From Tiliqua scincoides (lineage: Eukaryota; Chordata; Lepidosauria; Squamata; Scincidae): DNA of 64,000 bases. Shown in pieces: positions 36,107 to 46,419 of this stretch (the first letter of the stretch is position 1; every line of letters begins with the position of its first letter). The position numbers were made by a program, and so were the translations under genes. Location: the NCBI RefSeq assembly GCF_035046505.1, contig NC_089830.1:24406284-24470283 (forward strand). The letters run 5' to 3'. Below the pieces are notes generated by a model. That model worked only from the letters and a program-made list of their open reading frames with translations, was not told the origin of the DNA and did not search any database.

Positions 36107-37237
36107 CCTTTTTAACATCTACATGAAGCCGCTGGGAGAGGTCATCCGGGGGTTTGGAGTGGGTTGCCACCAGTACGCTGATGACACCCAGCTTTATCTC
36201 TCCTTTCCCCCTGATTCTGAGGAGGCGGTTGGGGTCCTGGATCGCTGTCTGGAGGCGGTTAGGGACTGGATGTGGGCGAACAAGCTGAAATTAAATCCGG
36301 ATAAGACAGAGGTGCTCTTGGTTAGGAAATCCACAGCTCGGGTGCTGGACTATCGTCCTGCTCTGAATGGGGTTGCACTCCCTCTGAAGGAGCAGGTCCG
36401 CAGCTTGGGGGTTCTCCTGGATCCACAGCTGCTCCTGGAGTCCCAGGTGGCGGTGGTGGCCAGGGAAGCCTTTGCTCAGCTTCGGCTGATTCGCCAGTTG
36501 CGACCGTACCTGAGCTGCGCAGACCTGGCCACAGTAACCCATGCCCTAGTGACATCTAGATTAGATTATTGCAATGCGCTCTACGTGGGGCTGCCTTTGA
36601 AGACGGTCCGGAAATTACAACTTGTACAGAACGCGGCTGCTCGTGTAGTTGCCGTGGCACGTCGGTTTGACTCTGTCGAGCCGTTGCTCCGGCGGCTACA
36701 CTGGTTGCCGGTTCTGTTCCGGGCCCAATTCAAGGTGCTAATTTTGACTTTTAAAGCCCTTTACGGCTCGGGTCCGGGGTATTTGAGGGACCACCTCCTT
36801 CCCTACAATCCGGCCCGTGCTCTTAGATCTTCTGGGGGGGCCCTTTCGACTGTGCCGCCACTAAGAGATGTGAGAGGGGTGGTGGCCAGGAAGAGGGCCT
36901 TCTCAGTGGTGGCCTCCGAACTGTGGAATACCCTCCCCTTAGAACTGAGAACTGCTCCCTCGTCGCCAATGTTTCGGCGTGGACTGAAGACCTTTTTATT
37001 TCAAAAAGCTTTTAATTGTTGACAGGCTGGCTGGCGTTCTTGCTTTTTATATGAAAATCCACGGGGTTTGTTTTGTTTTTAGCTTTTTAATCATTGTAAA
37101 TTGTTTTTAACTGTTTTTCATGTTGTATTTTTAAATTGTTTGTTAGCCACCTTGTGTGCCCGTTGGGCAAAAAGGCGGGGTACAAATTAATAAAATAATA
37201 ATAATAATAATAATAAAAATAATAATAATAAAATATA
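36107..37237 (+). mobile_element. L2-clade LINE, 5' truncated, long open RT end
   Basis: The forward frame (to 37022) is open for over 300 codons from FNIYMKPLGEVIRGFG. It carries the RT catalytic YADDTQLYLSF, NKLKLNPDKTEVLLV, SRLDYCNALYVGLP, LQLVQNAAARVV and RLHWLPVLFRAQFKVL, then a 3' UTR (GCCACCTTGTGTGCCCG) and an AAT tail. ATATAC flanks both sides (36101-36106 and about 37232-37237) as a likely target-site copy. The open frame and clean edges suggest recent insertion into the duplicated block, since the source block at 23332 lacks it. Confidence 0.85.
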
Positions 37238-37427
37238 CAGGTTGAGACTAATTATTATTTACATGGGTTCCTTTCCAAGCACTCGTGTGGATGGCAAAAA
37301 AATGCACTATAGCAAATCAATTTTGAAAAACATAGTTTCTTTGCTCCAGTGATTTAAAAACAGCCTTGCTGACCTTTGTGATGTAAGATAACAGTCATTA
37401 TGACGGCAACCCAACAATCAGTCTCTC
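37238..37427 (+). repeat. Duplicated intergenic block, part 2 (copy of 23333-23520)
   Basis: Collinear with the source after the LINE, but with about six substitutions and one ATT insertion in 187 bp. This is much more diverged than part 1. Confidence 0.8.
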
Positions 37428-38670
37428 TCAAAGTGCTTAGAAAGGCTTCATGCCAGCCCCTCCCTTCACCAATGCAAAGTATCTTTCTTTCAGTGCTCAG
37501 GGGGAAGGCAGGGAGAGAGAGAGGGTTGATGGATTGTCAGCCAGCTGCCCCCCCCCCTCTTATTAAGGAGGCTATTGTTAAAGGACTGTTCAGTCTTTTA
37601 AATTGATTTTAAAGGGGTGCATTTTTCCCCTTCTCCAGGGATCAGCACATTCCTTCTTATTTACAGGGGCCATTCCTGTTGAGTCAAATCCTTGTATAAA
37701 AAATTTGTGTATAAATAGGCTGGAGCTGTATGTATATTAAAAAACCTATAAAGCAACCAAAAAAAAAAAAAAAAAGGAGGGGGAGAAAAAAAGAAAAGAC
37801 TATAAGAAGGAAGAATAAATATGCCAAAGTTACAGATTACAGATATCCTTATATATAAAACTAGGATCGCTGGCAGGTCTATACATAAATATCTAGAAAA
37901 GACTTCCAAATATCCAAAAAGTTATCTATAAAAAATTGTCTTCTATATGCAACAGATTCTGATATCGAAAGAGCCAGGAGATCCTCCATCCATTGAGAAG
38001 CCCCAGGCAGGCACTTGTCCTTCCAAGTCTTGAGTATAATTCTTTTAGCAACATTAAGGGCACAGAGAGACCATTTTTGTTGTCCTTCGGGTACTTCCTG
38101 TGGCCTGTGTCTGTGGCCTCCTGGCCTGCCTGTTCCAGTGCAATTTAATTCAATTGCACTGCACATTATAAACAAATAAATAAATAAATACAAATCATAC
38201 AGCTCTACGAAATAATTTTTGGCACACAGGAAAAACTGTCTGATCTTAACGGTATTTTTTTTATGCTGAATTAAAAGACGTTACTGACTTTTCTTTATCA
38301 CACAGAGATTTTTATTGACATACAGGTTAAATCTGAGAAAAATGTATATTTATGTATAGCACTGATCATATTACCTAAAAAGTGACAGTCAATGATTTTC
38401 TTTTGTATTTATGTACTTGAAGAATTTATACCCCGCCTTTCTCCCACATCAGCATCGCTCAAGACAGCTTACAGAATAAAAACTGATACAAATTATATTG
38501 AAAACACTATCAGAAATGTAAACATAAACAGTCCAATGGTGACCTGTGCTGGTAAAAACCAGGCAAAAGCTGTTGTGAGAGATCAGAGCCCAAGATTAAA
38601 GGAAGGAGCCGGAGTGTGTGCTGGGAAAAGCTCCGGACATTTCTTCATGTTCAGGGACAAGATTCCCAGA
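37428..38670 (-). mobile_element. Inserted segment with L1 3' fragment
   Basis: The minus strand at about 38080-37880 encodes KRIILKTWKDKCLPGASQW and an Ile/Phe-rich end, resembling the C-terminus of squamate L1 ORF2. The stretch down to 37640 looks like its 3' UTR. 38420-38470 (TTATACCCCGCCTTTCTCCC) is an L2-type tail in reverse. The rest is unassigned. Confidence 0.5.
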
Positions 38671-39933
38671 CAGTGGTGTCGCTAGGGGGTGCGGGGTGTG
38701 TGGTCTGCACTGGGTAATGTGCACGGGGGGGGTGACGCGCACTGGGGGGTGATGCACTAAAATCACAGTGGTTAGGAGTAGCCCCATCATATTATATACC
38801 GTTGGTTGCAGAATGTCGAGCTGAAGGCAAGGCAAAAAACTGGAATGAAATATCTCCTTTCTATCAAAAGTTATGGCCAAAAAACAGGAGAACAAAAAAT
38901 GCATGGATCTCTATGGAAAGTGAAAGTGAGCCGTATCGCACGTTTACTCGTGAGCAGGCAAACTTGCCTTAGTCCTTCGGAAAGAGCAGGATGAGAGGAA
39001 TCCAAAGACACCAGAAAGGTCCTGATGCAATGAATGCAGCCCCCAAAAACACCTGAGAAGGAAGTCCCTCCCTCCATGCAGATGAATGTATTGAGCCCTA
39101 TGGAAAGTGAAACTAAGCCTCATAGTCGCATTTACTCATGAGTAAGCAAACCTGCCTTGGCTGGTGTGGAAGATCAGGTGAAGGAGAGTGCAAGGCTACC
39201 AGAATGGTCCTGATCCTATGCACCTGGAGCTAAACAATTGCTCCAGAAGGCAGCCCCCCCCCCCACTAAAAAGGATCAAAAGAGGCTTCAGCTGATAAGG
39301 TGAACTTTTTTGAGACTTGCAAAGCCAGGTGGATCCTGACAGTGACCTGGTTTAAACAGAAGTTCTTAAATTGAACTGTGCTCTGGGTAGGGCTGAAAAC
39401 CTTACTGGTTTTGGAGGGGGGGTGTTATTGCAGGCAGGCTACAGAGGAAATTCACTTGGTGGAACAGGGCTGGCTTCTGCTTATTTAATTATTTGTTTTA
39501 CTTTAATTATTTATACTTATTTATTTTAATTTGCCTGATGATGTCACTTCCACCATGACATCACTTCTGGTGGGTCTTGGACAGATTGTCATTCTAAAAA
39601 GTGGGTCCCAGTGCTAAAAGTTTGAGAACTGCTGCAATAAGGTGTTAGTAAATTGACACCCTGGGGGTGTGTGTGTGTGACACCACTAGTGACCAAAATC
39701 ACTAAAATCAGTTTGGAGGAATAATACCAGCATGTTACATATCAATCAATGCATAATTTCATGCAGAATGTGTTCTATCTTTGTTCTATCAAAAGGTACA
39801 GCCAAAAAACCAGTGGGGGCGGAATGATGGTACATCCTCACACCCACCAACCTGGGTGTTGCCCCGCCCACTGCATGGGGGATGACGCGCTGGCATCCCG
39901 CATTGGGTGACGCGAACCCTAGTGACGCCACTG
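38671..39933. mobile_element. Non-autonomous hAT element
   Basis: Left end CAGTGGTGTCGCTAGGGGG and right end ACCCTAGTGACGCCACTG form an inverted repeat. The 8-bp TTCCCAGA is duplicated (38663-38670 and 39934-39941). The interior has no transposase. Part of it (about 39575-39710) has been copied to 40547-40614 plus 41301-41366. Confidence 0.85.
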
Positions 39934-39941
39934 TTCCCAGA

Positions 39942-40204
39942 TAATGAGGAAACAGAAAGTTTCTCTCTTCATCACACCCTTCATGTGAAATTCCTATCTC
40001 TGAGATGTCTCAAGGTTTGGCAAGGTTTACTAAGATCTTGAGGTCAGGTGTTCGGGATACTGAGGCATGCCCAGGATAAACAGTGAGTGGAGAGGCGCTC
40101 TTGGGGAGCCATAGCCCCCGAGCCTTATTTTTCTCTGTTTAAAGCCTCCTCTTCTGATGCATTTGCACCTGTTTGCTAAGTAAGCAAGTGTGAAGTGCAC
40201 GCTC
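39942..40204. other. Unique segment
   Basis: No gene or known repeat seen between the hAT element and the next part of the duplicated block. Confidence 0.4.
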
Positions 40205-41592
40205 AGAAACCACAAGGGGGAAAAGCACAGAACCTGCTAGCCTTGTCGGTGGTAAGGGAAGGTGTGAAAACGAAACCTCCGTGTGTGACTTCTTCCTCCT
40301 TCCTGTGTGCTCAGAAGTGCTGCGAGGACAAGGGACTGGCCTGAACAGGTGCGAAGATGAGATGGAAGGCGCACCAGTGCTGCACAAGGCCAAACAGATA
40401 TACATGTGATGCAACCACATTTTTACAACTCCCTGCTGACTGAAGAAACTTTAGCTGGTTAATCATTATAGTTTGGAAAGTGAGTTGATGAATATGCTTG
40501 CAATCAATGCATGCGACTTTGGAGGGCCTGGCCAGATGCAGTTTCCCTGTCTTGGACAGATTGTCATTCTAAAAAGTGGGTCCCAGTGCTAAAAGTTTGA
40601 GAACTGCTGCAATAGTTGGCAACCTTCAGTCTTGAAAGACTATGGTATCGCGCTCTGAAAGGTGGTTCTGGAACAGCGTCTAGTGTGGCTGAAAAGGCCG
40701 ATTCGGGAGTGACAATCCCTTCCACACCGGGAGCAAGTGCAGTCTGTCCCTGGTCTGTCTCCCTGGCTATGGGCCTTCCTTCTTTGCCTCTTAGCCTCAG
40801 ACTGTTGGCCAAGTGTCTCTTCAAACTGGGAAAGGCCATGTTGCACAGCCTGCCTCCAAGCGGGCCGCTCAGAGGCCAGGGTTTCCCACTTGTTGAGGTC
40901 CACTCCTAAGGCCTTCAGATCCCTCTTGCAGATGTCCTTGTATCGCAGCTGTGGTCTACCTGTAGGGCGCTTTCCTTGCACAAATTCTCCATAGAGGAGA
41001 TCCTTTGGGATCCGGCCATCATCCATTCTCACGACATGACCGAGCCAACGCAGGCGTCTCTGTTTCAGTAGCGCATACATGCTAGGGATTCCAGCACGTT
41101 CCAGGACTGTGTTGTTTGAAACTTTGTCCTGCCAGGTGATGCCGAGAATATGTCGGAGGCAGCGCATGTGGAAAGCATTCAGTTTCCTCTCCTGTTGTGA
41201 GTGAAGAGTCCATGACTCGCTGCAGTACAGAAGTGTACTCAGGACGCAAGCTCTGTAGACCTGGATCTTGGTATGTTCCGTCAGCTTCTTGTTGGACCAG
41301 CTGCAATAAGGTGTTAGTAAATTGACACCCTGGGGGGGGGTGACACCACTAGTGACCAAAATCACTAGGACAAGGGACTGGCCTGAACAGGTGCGAAGAT
41401 GAGATGGAAGGCGCACCAGTGCTGCACAAGGCCAAACAGATGTACATGTGATGCAACCACATTTTTACAACTCCTTGCTGACTGAAGAAACTTTAGCTGG
41501 TTAATCATTATAATTTGGAAAGTGAGTTGATGAAATATGCTTGCAATCAATGCATGCAACTTTGGAGGGCCTGGCCAGATGCAGTTTCCCTG
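40205..41592 (+). repeat. Duplicated intergenic block, part 3, itself partly repeated
   Basis: 40205-40548 copies about 23562-23905. The sub-segment 40324-40548 is present again at 41366-41592, and between them lies a copied piece of the hAT element split by a LINE. The two sub-copies differ at a few positions. Confidence 0.75.
40615..41299 (-). mobile_element. Zinc-finger LINE, 5' truncated, 9-bp target copy
   Basis: The minus-strand ORF reads KLTEHTKIQVYRACVLSTLL, LNAFHMRCLRHILGITWQDK, RRLRWLGHVVRMDDGRIPKD, and ends with a Cys-Cys-His-Cys finger (CTCSRCGRDCHSRIGLFSH, then TRRC) followed by QSAIP and TAG. The stop lies only 25 nt from the 3' end of the element. The target copy GCTGCAATA is at 40606-40614 and 41300-41308. 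The insertion split a copied piece of the hAT element. Confidence 0.9.
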
Positions 41593-42312
41593 AGTAACTT
41601 ACAAAATCAATCCATGCAGTTAATTAATACCATCTTGTTTTTCTACACTGTTATCAGGGATACCATCCCCCCTAGTGCAAATACTTACCCACACTCACCC
41701 AGGAGTAAGTCCCATTTACTATCATTGTTAAAAGCATATACATAGTAACCTGATAAAAGCACAGATCTGTAACATTTCCCCAAATGCATTCACATACTAT
41801 GACAGCATCAAGTCCAATATATTAAAAATAAAAAATAAAATATTGAAATGGATGGGGACCCACCTGAATTTGGCTGGCGACCCACCTAGTGGGTCCCGGC
41901 CTGCAGTTTGAGAAACACGGCATTATAGCATCTACACCAATGCATTCTGGGGTGACAGTGGGGGAGCATGAAACCTGTAAGCATGTCATTAAAGCTATTT
42001 TTCCACCGATTTGGTATCCACTGGGGGTTCCAAAATGGATAACAAGGCACAACCTGTGTAACAGTGGATAATCGTGGATAACAAGGCACACAACTTGTAT
42101 AAACCTGCTAACTGGATAAGAGGCACTTTTTCAAGTGGGTGCTCCTCTTTTATTTAGCAGAAGAAGAGTAACTGGCCCTCCTCACCCCAGCAGTGTCTTT
42201 TCTAGTGTCTATCTGCTGGTATTCTTTTGCATCTTTTTAGATTGTGAGCCTTTTGGGGACAGGGATCCATTAGTTATTTGATTTTTCTCTATAAACCGCT
42301 TTGTGAACTTTT

Positions 42313-42379
<67 letters not shown>

Positions 42380-43472
42380 CAAACAAACTTTATTTCTATC
42401 CCGCCCTTCTCCCTAAAGGGACCCAGGGCGGCTCTAAAGGGACCCAGGGCGGTTAATAATAATAATAATAATATTGCTAAAGGTTGCATCCCTAATGCAA
42501 TGGCATCAAATGATATATTATCTGGCTCTTGCAACACAATTTCGTGCTTCACACCTGCTGTGTGGGTTTTGCCTGGTGTGATTTAGTCTGATCATCACAA
42601 CAGTCTGAAGAAACCTTTATTAACCCACAAGATAGAGACCACATGGACAATGGCCCTTTCCTAGCCAACTGGCTGCCCAAGAGGCGGAGCTGCAATACCT
42701 CTTATACCTCTCCAGGTGTTTCCAACTACAGATCATTCATATTGATGGTGGGGAACCTGTTGTGACTCTTGATGTCAGGTAGGTTAAAAGAGTGTTAGTT
42801 GCCTCATCTGCCCAGCTTTGCTGGTCCTCCTCCTCTTACTCTCTTAATTCAAAAAGCAAGGGTGTGGGGGAATAGAGTGGGAAAGGAAGTGTGGAGGAGA
42901 GGAGTTCAGTGGCAACTACATATACATCCACCTCATGGTGGCATCATAAGAACAAAAGAACACAAGAATAGCCCCACTGGATCAGGCCATAGGCCCATCT
43001 AGTCCAGCTTCCTGTATCTCACAGCGGCCCCAGGGAGCACACCAGACAACAAGAGACCTCATCCTGGTGCCCTCCCTTGCATCTGACCTTCTGACATAGC
43101 CGATTTCTAAAATCAGGAGGTTGCGCATGCACATCATGGGTTGTAACCCGTAATGGATTTTTCCTCCAGAAACTTGTCCAATCCCCTTTTAAAGGCATCT
43201 AGGCCAGATGCCATCACCACATCCTGTGGCAAGGAGTTCCACAGACTAATTACATGCTGGGTAAAGAAATATTTTCTTTTGTCCATCCTAACTCTCCCAA
43301 CATTCCATTTTAGTGGATGTCCCCTGGTTCTGGTGTTGTGTGAGAGGGAAAAGAATGTCTCTCTATCCACTCTATCCATCTCGTATAATTTTCTATGTCT
43401 CAATCATGTCCCCCCTCAGGCACCTCTTTTCTTGGCTGAAAAGCCCCAAATGCTGCAGCCTTTCCTCATAAT
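41593..43472 (+). repeat. Duplicated intergenic block, part 4 (copy of about 23906-25795)
   Basis: Collinear with the source, including the L2 tail (42111-42320), AAT arrays (42316-42380 and 42455-42472) and the minus-strand CR1 fragment. AAT array lengths and scattered bases differ. Confidence 0.85.
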
Positions 43473-43618
43473 GTGAGTGTCCCAGTCCAGACCAAAACAA
43501 ATCATTTTGGTCTCTCTCTTCTGCACCTTTTCCATTTCCACTATATCCTTTTTGAGATGTGGTGACCAGAACTGGATACAATACTCCAGGTGTGGCCTTA
43601 CCATCTGTTTGTACAACA
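42946..43618 (-). mobile_element. CR1 LINE 3' fragment
   Basis: The minus strand encodes [20 protein letters not shown], then [19 protein letters not shown], and ends in the CR1 3' UTR. It reaches further 5' than the source copy at 25258-25830. 43624-43740 is the repeat also seen at 32934-33052. Confidence 0.85.
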
Positions 43619-43746
43619 GCATGCTGGCTCCTGTGGTCAATGTGGGTAGATGTGGTTGGAGCCTGTATCTGCGATCTAGGACAGAGCCAAAGGGTTGCCC
43701 AGCAAACCAGGGATCGGAGCACAGCTGCAGCCGCCAAGGTTTTGTT

Positions 43747-46415
43747 GTTGGCAACCTTCAGTCTCGAGAGACTATGGTATCATGCTCTGAAAGGTGGTTT
43801 TGGAACGTCGTCTAGCGTGGCTGAAAAGGCCAATTCGGGAGTGACAATCCCTTCCACAACGGGAGCAAGTGCAGTCTGTCCCTGGTCTGTCTCCCTGGCT
43901 ATGGGCCTTCCTTCTTTGCCTCTTTGCCTCAGACTGTTGGCCAAGTGTCTCTTCAAACTGGGAAAGGCCATGTTGCACAGCCTGCCTCCAAGCGGGCCGC
44001 TCAGAGGCCAGGGTTTCCCACCTGTTGAGGTCCACTCCTAAGGCCTTCAGATCCCTCTTGCAGATGGCCTTGTATCGCAGCTGTGGTCTACCTGTAGGGC
44101 GCTTTCCTTGCACGAGTTCTCCATAGAGGAGATCCTTTGGGATCCGGCCATCATCCATTCTCATGACATGACCGAGCCAACGCAGGCGTCTCTGTTTCAG
44201 CAGTGCATACATTCTAGGGATTCCAGCATGTTCCAGGACTGTGTTGTTTGGAACTTTGTCCTGCCAGGTGATGCCGAGGATGCGTCGGAGGCAGCGCATG
44301 TGGAAAGCGTACTGTTTCCTCTCCTGTTGTGAGCAAAGAGTCCATGACTCACTGCAGTACAGAAGTATACTCAGGATGCAAGCTCTGTAGACCTGGATCT
44401 TGGTATGTTCCGTCAGCTTCGTGTTGGACCAGACTCTCTTTGTGAGTCTGGAAAACGTGGTAGCTGCTTTACCGATGCGTTTGTTTAGTTCGGTATCAAG
44501 AGAAAGAGTGTCAGAGATCGTTGAGCCAAGGTACACAAAGTCATGGACAACCTCCAGTTCATGCGCAGAGATTGTAATGCAGGGAGGTGAGTCCATCCTG
44601 AACCATGACCTGTGTTTTCTTCAGGCTGATTGTCAGTCCAAAATCTTGGCAGGCCTTGCTAAAACGATCCATGAGCTGCTGGAGATCTTTGGCAGAGTGG
44701 GTAGTGACAGATGCATCGTCGGCAAAGAGGAAGTCACGCAGACATTTCAGCTGGACTTTGGATTTTGCTCTCAGTCTGGAGAGGTTGAAGAGCTTTCCGT
44801 CTGATCTGGTCCGGAGATAGATGCCTTCTGTTGCAGTTCCAAAGGCATGCTTCAGCAGAACAGTGAAGAAAATCCCAAACAAGGTTGGTGCAAGAACACA
44901 GCCCTGCTTCACACCGCTTTGGATGACAAAGGGGTCTGATGTGGAGCCATCGAAGACAACAGAGCCCTTCATGTCCTTGTGGAAGGATCGGATGATGCTG
45001 AGGAGCCTGGGTGGACATCCAATCTTGGGGAGAATCTTGAAGAGGCCATCCCTGCTGACCAGGTCGAAGGCCTTCGTGAGATTTATGAAGGCTATAAAGA
45101 GTGGCTGTCGCTGTTCCCTGCATTTCTCCTGCAGTTGTCTAAGGGAGAATACCATATCAGTGGTGGACCTGTTGGCTCGGAATCCGCACTGTGATTCTGG
45201 ATAAACGCTCTCTGCAAGTACCTGGAGTCTCTTTAGTGCAACTCGGGCAAAGAACTTTCCTACAACGCTAAGGAGAGATGCCACGGTAGTGATTGCAGTC
45301 ACCCCTGTCGCCTTTGTTCTTGTACAGCGTGATGATGTTTGCATCCCTCATGTCTTGAGGTACTCCACCTTCTCTCCAGCAGAGACAGAGGATTTCATGC
45401 AGCTCAGTGACGATGATCTCTTTGCAGCACTTGAGGACTTCAGCAGGGATGCTGTCTTTTCCAGGTGCCTTGCCAAAGGCAAGGGAGTCCAGGGCCACGT
45501 GAAGTTCTTCTAGGGTTGGTTCACTGTCAAGCTCTTCCAGCACAGGCAGGCACTCAGTGTTGTTCAGTGCTTCTTCGGTGACTACATTTTCTCTGGAATA
45601 TAGCTCAGAGTAGTGCTGCACCCAGCGTTCCATCTGCTGCGTCCGATCCTGGATGACCTCGCCTGTGGCAGACTTCAGAGGGGCAATTTTCTTCTGTGTT
45701 GGACCTAGGGCCTGCTTGATACCGTCATACATCCCCTTGATGTTGCCCGTGTCAGCTGCTATCTGTATCTCGGAACAGAGCTGGAGCCAGTAGTCATTAG
45801 CACATCTCCTGGCAGTCTGCTGGACTTTGCTTCGAGCAGCTCGGAGGACCTGCAGGTTGCGTTCACTGGGACAGGCCTTGGTACAGTGGGACAGTGTACT
45901 TGGTACAGTGTACTTGGGACAGTACTGGGTACTGGGACAGTGTACAGGGTACTGGGACAGTGTACTTGGTACTTGGGACAGTGTACTTGGTGCAGTGGGA
46001 CAGTGTACTGCAGGGGTGCTCACACTTTTTTGGCTCGAGAGCTACTTTGAAACCCAGCAAGGCTACTTTGAAACCCGATCCTGGATGACCTCGCCTGTGG
46101 CAGACTTCAGAGGGGCAATTTTCTTCTGTGTTGGACCTAGGGCCTGCTTGATACCATCATACATCCCCTTGATGTTGCCTTTGTCAGCTGCTATCTGTAT
46201 CTTGGAACAGAGCTGGAGCCAGTAGTCGTTAGCACATCTCCTGGCAATCTGCTGGACTTTGCTGCGAGCAGCTTGGAGGACCTGCAGGTTGCGCTCACTG
46301 GGACAGGCCTTGTATGCTGCTTGAGCTCTCCTCTTTTCCTCAATGACTGGTGTCAACTCAGAGTGGGCTTCAAACCAGTCTGCCATCTTGTTGGTCTTCT
46401 TGCCAAATATGGACC
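43747..46415 (-). mobile_element. Zinc-finger LINE, longest copy, with internal tandem duplication
   Basis: On the minus strand a linker (ADWFEAHSELTPVIEEKRRA) is followed by the RT with FGKAPGKDSIPAEVLK, NHYRGISP, FRANRSTTDMVFSLRQLQEK, SGVKQGCVLAPTLFGIFF and the catalytic FLFADDAS. LEVVHDFVYLGS, the post-RT region and the C2HC finger come next, and the stop is at 43772. Frames overlap with small shifts, so this copy is inactive. The segment 45645-45880 is repeated at 46079-46305, separated by a GGGACAGTGTAC-rich array and a short hAT end. The left edge is the LINE 3' terminus; its 5' edge abuts copy B of the receptor duplication. Confidence 0.85.
45876..46075. repeat. GGGACAGTGTACTTGG minisatellite and short hAT end
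   Basis: 45876-46010 is an irregular array of GGGACAGTGTACTTGGTAC-type units. Its seed, ACTGGGACAGGCCTTG, also occurs once in the LINE at 46296-46311. 46010-46075 (CAGGGGTGCTCACACTTTTT) resembles the left end of the hAT element at 13110. Confidence 0.8.
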
Positions 46416-46419
46416 AAAT

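Noticed and set aside
42278-42586. Poly-Asn protein
   Set aside because: Translation of an AAT microsatellite in an L2 tail.
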